DNA from: 66-474 sp051962095
GTDB lineage: Bacteria > Pseudomonadota > Gammaproteobacteria > Xanthomonadales > Rhodanobacteraceae
Reading direction: 5' to 3'
Length of the DNA stretch: 48,216 bases
Assembly: GCA_051962095.1 (NCBI GenBank)
Contig: JBQCCP010000022.1
Coordinates: 1-48,216, forward strand
Both the position numbers and the translations under genes were made by a program. Below, piece by piece: positions 1-7,411 of the stretch. The first letter of the stretch is position 1. Every line of letters starts with the position of its first letter. The notes under the pieces were generated by a model, which was not told the origin of the DNA, ran no database searches, and was given only the letters and a program-made list of their open reading frames with translations.

Positions 1-1698
1 GACTATTCGCCGCCGTTCGTGCGTTCGATGTCGTTCCTGCTTTCCAATTTCTGGAACAAGCTGTACGACGGCATCGCGATGCACCATTTCGATACGCTGC
101 GCGCAATCGCGCCCGGTTACGAAGTGGTGTACGTGCCGAGCCACCGCAGCCACGCCGACTACCTATTGTTGTCGTACCAGCTCCACATGAGCGGCGTGGT
201 GGTGCCCCACATCGCGGCCGGCGTGAACCTGAACCTGCCGGTGCTGGGCACGTTCCTGCGCAAGGGCGGCGCGTTCTTCCTGCGCCGCAGCTTCAAGGGC
301 AACGCGCTGTACTCGGTGATCTTCAAGGAGTACATGGCGCAACTGATCGAACGCGGGGTGCCGATCGAATACTTCGTGGAAGGCACCCGCTCGCGCACCG
401 GGCGCCTGCTGGCGCCGCGCTTTGGCCTGCTGTCGATGACGGTGCGCGCCTTCCTGCGCGCGCCGCGCCGGCCGGTGCTGTTCCAGCCGGTCTACATCGG
501 CTACGAAAAACTGATGGAAGGCCGTGCCTACATCGGCGAGCTGTCGGGCCAGAAGAAGGAAAAGGAAACCTGGCTCGCGCTGTTGCGCGGCGGGCGCAAG
601 GCGCTGCGCCAGCACTACGGCCGCGTCACGCTGAATTTCGGCGAGCCGATCGAACTGACCGCGCTGCTGGACGCCGCCAATCCGGATTGGCGCAGGGTCG
701 GCGACAGTCCCGACAGCAAGCCGGAATGGCTGAATCGCGCGCTCGACCAACTGGGCGAGCAAATCCTCGTGAACACCAACCGCGCCGCCGACGTGAATCC
801 GATCAATTTGATCGCGCTGGCGCTGCTCGCCTCGCCGAGGCACGCGCTGGCCGAAGCGGACCTGGTCGCGCATATCGAATTGATGAAGGCGATCCTGATC
901 GAGTTGCCGTATTCGGACCGAACCACGGTGACGCCGATGGCGCCCGCCGACATCGTGGCATACGCCGAGCAGATGGGCTGGATCCGCCGCATCAAGCATC
1001 CGCTCGGCGACGTCCTGGCGGTGGAAGGCGAAAAGGCAGTGCTGCTTTCCTACTTCCGCAACAACGTGCTGCACCTGTTCGCGGCCGGCGCGTGGGTGGC
1101 GTGCTGCTTCATCAACAACCGGCGCATTGCGCGTGAGGCGGTGGCGCGGCTGGGCCGTGCGGTATATCCGTTCATCCAGTCCGAACTGTTTTTGCCGTGG
1201 GACGCGGATGGTTTCACGGCGCGCATCGAAGCGCTGATCGATTTTCTGATCGCGCGTGGTCTGCTGGCGGGCGGCGAAGGCCGCCTCTTGCACCTCGCAG
1301 CCGGCCGCGAGGACGACGCCTACCAGTTGCGCCTGCTCGCGCACTGCCTGCTGCAGGCGTTCGAACGCTATTACATCGCGGTCGCCGCGCTGGTGAAGAA
1401 CGGACCGCACACATTGACCGCGGGACAGCTGGAAAACCTGTGCCAGCTCGCTGCACAGCGACTGTCGCTGCTGTACCAGCAGAGCGCGCCGGAATTCTTC
1501 GACAAGAGCCTGTTCCGCGGCTTCATCCACAAGCTGCGCGAGCGGCGGATCATCTGGACCGATGAAGATGGCAAGCTCGAATTCGACGCGGTGCTGAACG
1601 ACGTCGCCCGCGATGCGCGCCTGATTCTCGCGCGCGAAGTGCGGCAGTCGATCCTGAAGATCACGCCCGACGTGGTGGCCGGCGAACCCACGGAATAA
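1..1698 (+). CDS. plsB: Glycerol-3-phosphate 1-O-acyltransferase PlsB (5' truncated by window edge)
   Basis: PlsB is an inner-membrane enzyme that acylates sn-glycerol 3-phosphate at position 1 with acyl-CoA or acyl-ACP, the first step of phospholipid synthesis. The open frame runs from base 1 (D-Y-S-P-P-F-V-R-S...) to the TAA at 1696-1698, about 565 residues; the missing N-terminus lies upstream, since whole PlsB proteins exceed 800 residues. Visible acyltransferase signatures are the catalytic H-x4-D motif (HRSHAD, codons at 142-159), the GAFFLRRSFKGN block, the glycerol-phosphate-binding FVEGTRSRTGR block and a PVYIGYE motif, all in the order and spacing of Escherichia coli PlsB. A GTG at 19 is internal to conserved sequence and is not the start. 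No terminator is evident; a repeat cluster follows. Confidence 0.96.
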   Translation, partial: DYSPPFVRSMSFLLSNFWNKLYDGIAMHHFDTLRAIAPGYEVVYVPSHRSHADYLLLSYQLHMSGVVVPHIAAGVNLNLPVLGTFLRKGGAFFLRRSFKGNALYSVIFKEYMAQLIERGVPIEYFVEGTRSRTGRLLAPRFGLLSMTVRAFLRAPRRPVLFQPVYIGYEKLMEGRAYIGELSGQKKEKETWLALLRGGRKALRQHYGRVTLNFGEPIELTALLDAANPDWRRVGDSPDSKPEWLNRALDQLGEQILVNTNRAADVNPINLIALALLASPRHALAEADLVAHIELMKAILIELPYSDRTTVTPMAPADIVAYAEQMGWIRRIKHPLGDVLAVEGEKAVLLSYFRNNVLHLFAAGAWVACCFINNRRIAREAVARLGRAVYPFIQSELFLPWDADGFTARIEALIDFLIARGLLAGGEGRLLHLAAGREDDAYQLRLLAHCLLQAFERYYIAVAALVKNGPHTLTAGQLENLCQLAAQRLSLLYQQSAPEFFDKSLFRGFIHKLRERRIIWTDEDGKLEFDAVLNDVARDARLILAREVRQSILKITPDVVAGEPTE

Positions 1699-1734
1699 AC
1701 CGCTGCCTGTGGCGGCAATTCAGCGCTGCCCTTG

Positions 1735-1915
1735 CGTTGGGCTTCATTGCATTCAGCCCAACCTATACTCGCAATGTAGGTTGGGCTGGCGCCGGGCTTC
1801 ATCGGCGGAAGCCCAACGTGGCTCGCGCATTCGTTGGGCTTCGCATGCGCTCAGCCCAACCTTCGTTCGCCATGCAGGTTGGGCTGACGCCGGCTTCATC
1901 GGCGGAAGGCCGACA
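1735..1915. repeat. Cluster of GGTTGGGCT-type imperfect palindromic repeats
   Basis: This non-coding stretch downstream of plsB holds alternating units. One type reads roughly GTTGGGCTTCGC..GCGCTCAGCCCAACCT (1735-1768 and 1833-1863). The other reads GGTTGGGCTGACGCCGGC followed by TTCATCGGCGGAAGCCCAAC (1781-1818 and 1877-1915). Each unit is partly self-complementary (TTGGGCT against AGCCCAA), so it could fold in DNA or RNA. A diverged copy is at 21578-21690. No convincing coding signal was seen; open frames through it are by-products of the repeats. Confidence 0.75.
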
Positions 1916-1934
1916 CCATCCGCGCGTCGCGCCA

Positions 1935-2516
1935 TCAACGTCCGAGCCTCGTCGCCAGTTTGAGCCGCAACGCCGGCCACTCCGGCGCGATGATCGAATA
2001 CTCGACGCTGTCGCGGATCGTGCCGTCGTGGCGACGCTTGTGCTGCCGCAGCACGCCGTCACGGTGCGCGCCCAGCCGCTCGATGGCGTGCTGCGAACGG
2101 GTGTTGAGGATGTCGGTTTCCCAGCCGACCGCCGCGCAATCGAGTTCGGCGAACGCATGATCGACCAGCAGCAGCTTGCAGGCGGTGTTGACATGGCTGC
2201 GCTGACGGCTCGCGCCATACCACGTATAGCCGATCAGGATGCGCGGCACATCGGACTTGTAGTCGTAATAACGCGTGCTGCCCGCGATCGCGCCGTCGCG
2301 CTTGTCGCGCACCGCGAACGGCAGTGAATCTCCAGCCGCCTGCATGGCCAGCGCCGCTTCGACATACGCCCGCATCGCGCCCGGTGGCGGCACGTAGGTG
2401 ACGCGCAGGTTCCAAAGCTCGCCGTCGGCAGCGGCAGCTTCGAGGCCGGGAACGTGATCGAGTGTCAGCGGCTCCAGCCGGACGTGATGGTTTTCCAGCG
2501 TGACGGGCTCAGGCAT
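1935..2516 (-). CDS. GNAT-family N-acetyltransferase (RimJ/RimL-like)
   Basis: A 193-residue cytoplasmic protein with the layout of RimJ/RimL-type acetyltransferases: an N-terminal 'L-E-N-H-H-V-R-L-E-P-L' strand, a central 'RILIGYTWY' segment and a 'HAIERLGAHRDGVLRQH' block matching the acetyl-CoA-binding and C-terminal regions of that family. Members acetylate protein N-termini, amino sugars or antibiotics; the substrate cannot be told from sequence. The ATG at 2516 lies inside the last codons of the upstream ydcH-like gene (8-bp overlap), so the two are probably co-transcribed and translationally coupled. The gene ends next to the repeat cluster at 1735-1915. Confidence 0.85.
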   Translation of the reverse strand: MPEPVTLENHHVRLEPLTLDHVPGLEAAAADGELWNLRVTYVPPPGAMRAYVEAALAMQAAGDSLPFAVRDKRDGAIAGSTRYYDYKSDVPRILIGYTWYGASRQRSHVNTACKLLLVDHAFAELDCAAVGWETDILNTRSQHAIERLGAHRDGVLRQHKRRHDGTIRDSVEYSIIAPEWPALRLKLATRLGR

Positions 2517-2718
2517 CCAAGTCGGGGATCAGCTTGTTCTCGAAATACGCGATCATGTCCTTCAGCTTGAGCTTGCGCTTTTTCAGCCTGCTCAACTGCA
2601 ACTGGTCGCAGGAGGCATCGCCGGCGAGCTTGGCGATGGCCGCATCGAGGTCGCGGTGTTCCTCGCGCAACTCGGCCAGGCGCCGGACCAGCACGGCGGG
2701 ATCGTTCTCGGAGTGCAT
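2509..2718 (-). CDS. YdcH-like DUF465 small protein
   Basis: A 69-residue, strongly charged helical protein. The pattern 'L-R-E-E-H-R-D-L-D..I' followed by 'L-K-K-R-K-L-K-L-K-D' is characteristic of the DUF465/YdcH family of small bacterial coiled-coil proteins, whose function is unsettled. It starts at ATG 2718 and overlaps the acetyltransferase gene by 8 bp. There is no Shine-Dalgarno sequence; instead a -10-like TACACT (minus strand, 2730-2725) ends exactly 6 nt before the ATG, so the mRNA may be leaderless. It is divergent from ttcA, whose promoter must share the 46 bp between them. Confidence 0.85.
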   Translation of the reverse strand: MHSENDPAVLVRRLAELREEHRDLDAAIAKLAGDASCDQLQLSRLKKRKLKLKDMIAYFENKLIPDLDA

Positions 2719-2764
2719 GGCGGCAGTGTAGCGCCGCCGCCGGGCACGCTAAACTGGCCCGTTC

Positions 2765-3640
2765 ATGCACGCCGTCGAACACCCACTCCGCACCCACGCC
2801 CGCAAGCAGGCGCACGAAGCCGCGCGCCTCGCCAAGCGCCTGCGCCACGCGGCCGGCCGCGCGATCGCCGACTTCGGAATGATCGAGGACGGCGACCGGG
2901 TGATGGCGTGCCTGTCGGGCGGCAAGGATTCGTGGACCCTGCTGGACCTGCTGCTGTCGTTGCAGGCGAAGGCGCCGGTGCGGTTCGAGCTGGCCGCGGT
3001 GAACCTCGACCAGAAGCAGCCGGGTTTTCCGGAACACGTGATTCCGGATTACTGCCGCGCACGCGGCGTGCCGTGCCACGTGATCGAGCAGGACACCTAC
3101 AGCGTGGTCACGCGCGTCGTGCCCGAAGGCAAGACGATGTGCAGCCTGTGCTCGCGGCTGCGGCGCGGCGCGTTGTACGCGTTCGCGGAACGCGAGGGTT
3201 TCAACAAGATCGCGCTGGGGCATCATCGCGACGACATCCTCGCGACGTTTTTCCTGAACTTGTTTCATGGCGGCACGCTGAAGGCGATGCCGCCGAAACT
3301 TCTGTCGGATGATGGCAAGCACGTGCTGATCAGGCCACTGGCGTATTGCCGCGAGGCCGAGATTGCCGAATATGCCGAGCAGCGTGCGTTCCCGATCATC
3401 CCCTGCAACCTGTGCGGTTCGCAGGAAAACCTGCAGCGCAAGGAGGTGCGGCGGATGCTGGATGCGTGGGAACGCGACCACCCCGGCCGCAGCGAAATCA
3501 TGTTTCGCGCGCTGTCGCACGTTGCGCCGTCGCATCTGGCGGACATCGGATTGTTCGATTTCGCCTCGCTCGGCGCACGCGGTGAGACGGTGCCGACCGA
3601 TGCTCATGATTGGCTATCGGGTGAAGCGGGGGACGGGTAG
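2765..3640 (+). CDS. ttcA: tRNA 2-thiocytidine(32) synthetase TtcA
   Basis: TtcA is a cytoplasmic iron-sulfur, ATP-dependent enzyme that converts cytidine 32 of some tRNAs to 2-thiocytidine. The 291-residue product carries the PP-loop SGGKDS at about residues 51-56, the CxxC pair C126/C129 (CSLC) and a second CNLC pair at C214/C217; TtcA uses two Cys from the first motif and one from the second to hold a [4Fe-4S] cluster. The GHHRDD motif is also present. Length is normal for the family. A TAAACT hexamer at 2750-2755 could be its -10 box, giving a very short leader. rdgC follows after 86 bp in the same direction. Confidence 0.96.
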   Translation: MHAVEHPLRTHARKQAHEAARLAKRLRHAAGRAIADFGMIEDGDRVMACLSGGKDSWTLLDLLLSLQAKAPVRFELAAVNLDQKQPGFPEHVIPDYCRARGVPCHVIEQDTYSVVTRVVPEGKTMCSLCSRLRRGALYAFAEREGFNKIALGHHRDDILATFFLNLFHGGTLKAMPPKLLSDDGKHVLIRPLAYCREAEIAEYAEQRAFPIIPCNLCGSQENLQRKEVRRMLDAWERDHPGRSEIMFRALSHVAPSHLADIGLFDFASLGARGETVPTDAHDWLSGEAGDG

Positions 3641-3726
3641 CGGGAGTGCCAGTTCCGATGCACGCGTTTCACTGGATCCTCGTTTCCGCCCTCCTCACGA
3701 TCCTCCTCCAGGCCCCGGCTCTTCGA

Positions 3727-4650
3727 ATGTTCTTCCGCAACCTCACCTTGTTCCGCTTCTCGCCCTCCGTCGCCAAATCGCTGAAAGATCTGGAGGCGGC
3801 CTTGGCCGACCACGCCTTGCGCGCCTGCGGCCCGCTGGAGGTGGCCACGCGCGGGTTCGTATCGCCGTTCGGACCAGAATCCGAAGTCCTGAGCCACACC
3901 GTCGGCAAGGCCACCCTGGTCACCCTTGGCACCGAGGAAAAGCTGCTCCCGGCGGCGGTGATCAACGCCGAGCTGGGCAAGCGCCTGCGCAAGGAAGCTG
4001 AACGCCGCGGCCGGCCGGTCGGCGGACGCCAGCGCCGGGCCATCAAGGCCGAGGTGCTGGATACCCTGCTGCCCCAGGCCTTCGTCCGGCCGTCGCGGCT
4101 AAACGCTTATCTGGATTCGAAAAACGGCTGGCTGGTGCTGGACACGGCCAGCCGCAAGGCCGCCGAAACGGCCCTGACCGCGCTGCGCGAGGCGCTGGGC
4201 AGCTTTCCGGCCCAGCCGCTGGCCGCCGCGGAAACCCCGCGCGCCCTGATGACCCAGTGGCTGGCGCATGGCAAGCTACCGTCGGGACTCAATCTCGGCG
4301 ACGAGTGCGAGCTGCGCGACCCGGCTGGCGGGGCCATCATCCGCTGCCGCAAACAGGAGCTTGAAAGCGCCGAGGTTCGGGCGCATTTGAAACAGGGCAA
4401 GCAGGTGTTCCAGCTTGGCTTGCAGTTCGACGATCGCGCCAGTTTCGTGCTCGGCGAGGATCTGGTGATCCGCAAGTTGCGCTTTCTCGACGTCGTGCAG
4501 GATTCGCTCGACGCCGACGGGCGCGACTCGGCCGAAGCCGAGCTGGACGCGCGTTTCGCGCTGATGACGCTGGAACTCGAACGGATGTTCGAGGGTTTGG
4601 AGCAGTGGTTCGGGCTGGAACGCCCCGATGAGGGCAAGAAGGCTGCATGA
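3727..4650 (+). CDS. rdgC: Recombination-associated protein RdgC
   Basis: RdgC is a ring-shaped, nucleoid-associated DNA-binding protein that restrains RecA-dependent recombination. The start at ATG 3727 is chosen because MFFRNLTLFRF is the conserved family N-terminus; the frame is open 27 codons further upstream but that stretch is hydrophobic and unlike RdgC. The resulting 307 residues match the usual length of about 300. Other family blocks are GFVSPFG, 'KRLRKEAER.GR.VGGRQRR..K' and a C-terminal FEGLEQWFG segment. The stop overlaps the start of the next gene (ATGA), indicating coupled translation with the YgjP-type protein. Confidence 0.94.
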   Translation: MFFRNLTLFRFSPSVAKSLKDLEAALADHALRACGPLEVATRGFVSPFGPESEVLSHTVGKATLVTLGTEEKLLPAAVINAELGKRLRKEAERRGRPVGGRQRRAIKAEVLDTLLPQAFVRPSRLNAYLDSKNGWLVLDTASRKAAETALTALREALGSFPAQPLAAAETPRALMTQWLAHGKLPSGLNLGDECELRDPAGGAIIRCRKQELESAEVRAHLKQGKQVFQLGLQFDDRASFVLGEDLVIRKLRFLDVVQDSLDADGRDSAEAELDARFALMTLELERMFEGLEQWFGLERPDEGKKAA

Positions 4651-5408
4651 TTCCGCAAGGCGACTTCCTGGAACTGGCGACGGGCAAGGGCGGCACCATC
4701 AAGGTGCTGAAGGCCATGCACCCGCGTGCGCGTCGCCTGCGCCTGTCGGTCACCTCGCACGGTGCGCGCATCTCGTATCCGCGCGGAACCCACCCCGCGC
4801 AGGTGTACGCGTTCCTGCGTGAAAACAGCGACTGGCTGGAGCGCAAGCTATCCGAACTGCGCGTGCCGCGCCGCGGTCCCCCGCCGCTGAAACCCGGCGT
4901 GCCGACGCTGATCCCGTTGCGCGGCGAGAGCATCGAACTCACTTGGCGCGAAAGCGAATACCCCCGCATCGAATATCTCGGTGACGAGTTGCGGCTGCAT
5001 GTGCCGCGTCCGTTCACCACCGCGATGCCCGCCGCGCGCAACCTGCTCGCCGCGTTCCTCGAAACCCACATGCGCCGCGATCTCTCGCGCTGGATGGCGC
5101 ATGCTTCCGAAAGCCTCGATGCCGCGCCGACCGGGCTTCGCATCAAGTCGCTGAAAAGTTTGTGGGGCAGCCTCGACGCGCGTGACCGCATCACCCTCGA
5201 TCTCGCCTTGGCGCTCGCCCCGCCCGCCGCGCTGCGCTACGTGCTGGTGCATGAAATGTGTCACCTCAAGGTGCGCAGCCACTCGCCGCGTTTCTGGGCG
5301 CGCGTCGGCGAACTGATGCCGGGCTACCAGGCCCAGCGTGACTGGCTGCGCGAACACGGCGCCATCCTCAAGGCGGAGATGGAACGGCTGATCGCGCCCG
5401 GCGCTTGA
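4647..5408 (+). CDS. YgjP/DUF45-type M48-like metallohydrolase
   Basis: A 253-residue cytoplasmic protein of the YgjP-like (DUF45, SprT-related) family. The zinc-binding HExxH motif is HEMCH at about residues 202-206, followed by LKVRSHSPRFW, which supplies the family's third zinc ligand region. The region 'IKSLKSLWGSLDARDRITLDLALALAPP' is the typical lead-in (a W-G-S/C-x-S-x-x-G/R-x-I pattern). The biochemical role of this family is poorly settled, so no substrate is proposed. Its ATG overlaps the rdgC stop by 4 bp, making a two-gene operon. Confidence 0.9.
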   Translation: MIPQGDFLELATGKGGTIKVLKAMHPRARRLRLSVTSHGARISYPRGTHPAQVYAFLRENSDWLERKLSELRVPRRGPPPLKPGVPTLIPLRGESIELTWRESEYPRIEYLGDELRLHVPRPFTTAMPAARNLLAAFLETHMRRDLSRWMAHASESLDAAPTGLRIKSLKSLWGSLDARDRITLDLALALAPPAALRYVLVHEMCHLKVRSHSPRFWARVGELMPGYQAQRDWLREHGAILKAEMERLIAPGA

Positions 5409-5470
5409 CGCTCGATCGCGCGCGCCGCTAGCTTCACCCGGCCGCGCGGGCGGCTCGCAAGGGGAATCCG

Positions 5471-6379
5471 ATGAAGGCGTGGATGCGGTTCGTCGCCGTG
5501 CTGGTGGCGTGCATCGGAGTGGCTGCGTGCCAGCGCACACCGGACTTGAGCAAGCTCGGTTCGCCCGCACATCGACTGGTCGGCCACTGGGCGACCAGCG
5601 ACGGTAACGAGGAGTTCTTTGGGCCCGTGGATTCGATGGGTTCGGGTACCTTCACCGCGATGAAGTCCGGCGACAAGTCGTCGCAGCAACGCTATCGCGT
5701 GGTGGACGAGGAGCCGCGCAACCAGGTCGTGCACATCGCGATGGTGGACGATAAGGGCGTGGATGGCGATCCGCGGACGATCGCGATTTCCCCGGACGGC
5801 GAATCCGCCATGGTCACGCAGGGCAATTCCTCGCTGGCGCTTGCGTTGGCGCGCATGGACGATGCGGCGACACCGGGACAATCGCGCTACGTGCTGCCGC
5901 CGCCGTCGGCTTCCGTCGCGCCATCGCGGTACGCGCGCTACGCCGGCACGCGCGGCGATGATCCTCCCGTCAATCCCGCGTTCGGGCCGCCGGCGAATGC
6001 GCCGGACGGCATGTACCGCTACGTGCTGATCGGCTACGACGGCATGACGCCGCTGTACGCATGGAAGCGGGTGTCCGACGTGTCGGGCCGGCATCTCGAT
6101 GACAAGGCCGTCGCCTATTCGCGTGGCATGTCACGCCGCCACGACTACACGGCCTGGCTGCACTCGGTCGCGTTCGCGATCCTGCTGGTCACCACGCTGC
6201 TGTTCCGCAAGAACATCGACGAGAAGGTCCTGCTCGGCGGTTGGGGCGCGGCGGTCGTGATCGGCCTGGTCGGCGTGTTCGTGCTCGACGCGCCGATCAT
6301 CGCAGGGCTCGTGGAAGTCCTCATCGGATTCTTCCTGCTGGTACGCGGGCTGTTCCCGAAGTCCGACATGCTGGCGTGA
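5471..6379 (+). CDS. Putative lipoprotein with C-terminal membrane segments, function unknown
   Basis: A 302-residue protein that I do not recognise. It begins with a positively charged, hydrophobic signal ending in a lipobox (V-A-A-C, Cys20), so it is probably a lipoprotein. Residues 25-200 are hydrophilic with no known motif. The last 80 residues contain three hydrophobic stretches (HSVAFAILLVTTLLF, GGWGAAVVIGLVGVFVLD, IIAGLVEVLIGFFLLVRGLF) that look like transmembrane helices. A lipid anchor plus C-terminal membrane helices would hold the middle domain in the periplasm next to the inner membrane. A good Shine-Dalgarno (AAGGGG) lies just upstream of ATG 5471. It is a single gene facing the convergent hydrolase. 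Confidence 0.8.
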   Translation: MKAWMRFVAVLVACIGVAACQRTPDLSKLGSPAHRLVGHWATSDGNEEFFGPVDSMGSGTFTAMKSGDKSSQQRYRVVDEEPRNQVVHIAMVDDKGVDGDPRTIAISPDGESAMVTQGNSSLALALARMDDAATPGQSRYVLPPPSASVAPSRYARYAGTRGDDPPVNPAFGPPANAPDGMYRYVLIGYDGMTPLYAWKRVSDVSGRHLDDKAVAYSRGMSRRHDYTAWLHSVAFAILLVTTLLFRKNIDEKVLLGGWGAAVVIGLVGVFVLDAPIIAGLVEVLIGFFLLVRGLFPKSDMLA

Positions 6380-6421
6380 TGCGACGTTCTGCCGCTGCCT
6401 CTCTGCGCCGGGACGCGGCGA

Positions 6422-7408
6422 TCAGGGCAGCAACACGAAGCGGGTAATCGACTGCGCGACCTCGCGCGGTTTTTCCATGATCGACATGTGGCCGCAGCCG
6501 GTGAGTTCGGTGACGCCGATATTGGGCGCGTGCGTGAGCCCGGCACGGATCGCCTGCAGCGCGGACACGTCGATGATCCGGTCCTGCATGCACCAGATCG
6601 CGAGGGTCGGCGCGGTGATGTCGGGTAGTTTCGACTGCAACGCGTTGCGCGCATCGGGTGCCGCGAGTTCGCGCAGCACCTTGTCGTCGAACGCGCGCTC
6701 GTCCTTCGACTTGTCGATGAACACGTCCTGGATGCGCGGCGGCACCCAGGGCGGCTTGGCGAACAGCATCGACTCGAGATGCTGGAATTGCGCGCGACCG
6801 TCGATGTCGAACGGGCTCTTGCCGGCCTTGAGTTCGCGCACGAAGCCATTTTCCCTGAACGGCACGCCGGACGAATCTATCAACACCAGCGCGGCGACAT
6901 CCTTCGGATACTTCGCCGCGTAAAGCCCCGTGATCGCGCCGCCCATCGAGTGTCCCGCAATCGCGATTTCGCCGAGGTGCAGCGCCTCGACGAAGCCGTG
7001 CAGGCGGTCGACCTGCGCAGCGTAGCCGTAGTCGGCGTTCGGCAAACGCGTGGACGCACCCCAGCCCGGCAGGTCGGGGATGATCACCCGGAAATTGCCG
7101 GCGAGGTATCGCGCGGCCAGCAGCCAGTCGGCGTGCGAACCGCCGAAGCCGTGCACCAGCACCAGCGGCGGTCCGTTTTCCTTGCCGCCTTCGACGTATA
7201 CCCAGCGCGTGTCGCCGACCTGCACCGATGCCCGGTGCAGGCCGTCGCGCCAAGTCTGCCATGCGATCGCGCCGCGCAGCAGCCATTGCGGCGCGATGAA
7301 GTACACGCCCAATCCAATCACCGCCAGCGCGATCACCACGCCGCCCAGGATCTTCAGGCGGCGTCCCAGTCGCGCGAGCAGCACGTCGCGGGCGGGATTG
7401 TTCGACAT
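6422..7408 (-). CDS. Membrane-anchored alpha/beta-fold hydrolase
   Basis: A 328-residue alpha/beta hydrolase. Residues about 19-38 (ILGGVVIALAVIGLGVYFI) form one N-terminal membrane anchor. The catalytic fold follows: the HGFGG oxyanion motif near residue 86, nucleophile elbow GHSMGG (Ser154), a likely acid in WCMQDR (about residue 277) and the histidine in GCGHMS (about residue 313). The overall layout resembles lipases, esterases and 2-hydroxymuconic semialdehyde hydrolase-type enzymes; the substrate cannot be assigned. Only 3 nt separate it from the upstream M1 peptidase gene, so the two almost certainly form one transcription unit. Confidence 0.88.
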   Translation of the reverse strand: MSNNPARDVLLARLGRRLKILGGVVIALAVIGLGVYFIAPQWLLRGAIAWQTWRDGLHRASVQVGDTRWVYVEGGKENGPPLVLVHGFGGSHADWLLAARYLAGNFRVIIPDLPGWGASTRLPNADYGYAAQVDRLHGFVEALHLGEIAIAGHSMGGAITGLYAAKYPKDVAALVLIDSSGVPFRENGFVRELKAGKSPFDIDGRAQFQHLESMLFAKPPWVPPRIQDVFIDKSKDERAFDDKVLRELAAPDARNALQSKLPDITAPTLAIWCMQDRIIDVSALQAIRAGLTHAPNIGVTELTGCGHMSIMEKPREVAQSITRFVLLP

Positions 7409-7411
7409 CGC

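Noticed and set aside
1709..2327. Open frames through the repeat cluster after plsB
   Set aside because: They are created by the repeats and by the antisense strand of the acetyltransferase gene.
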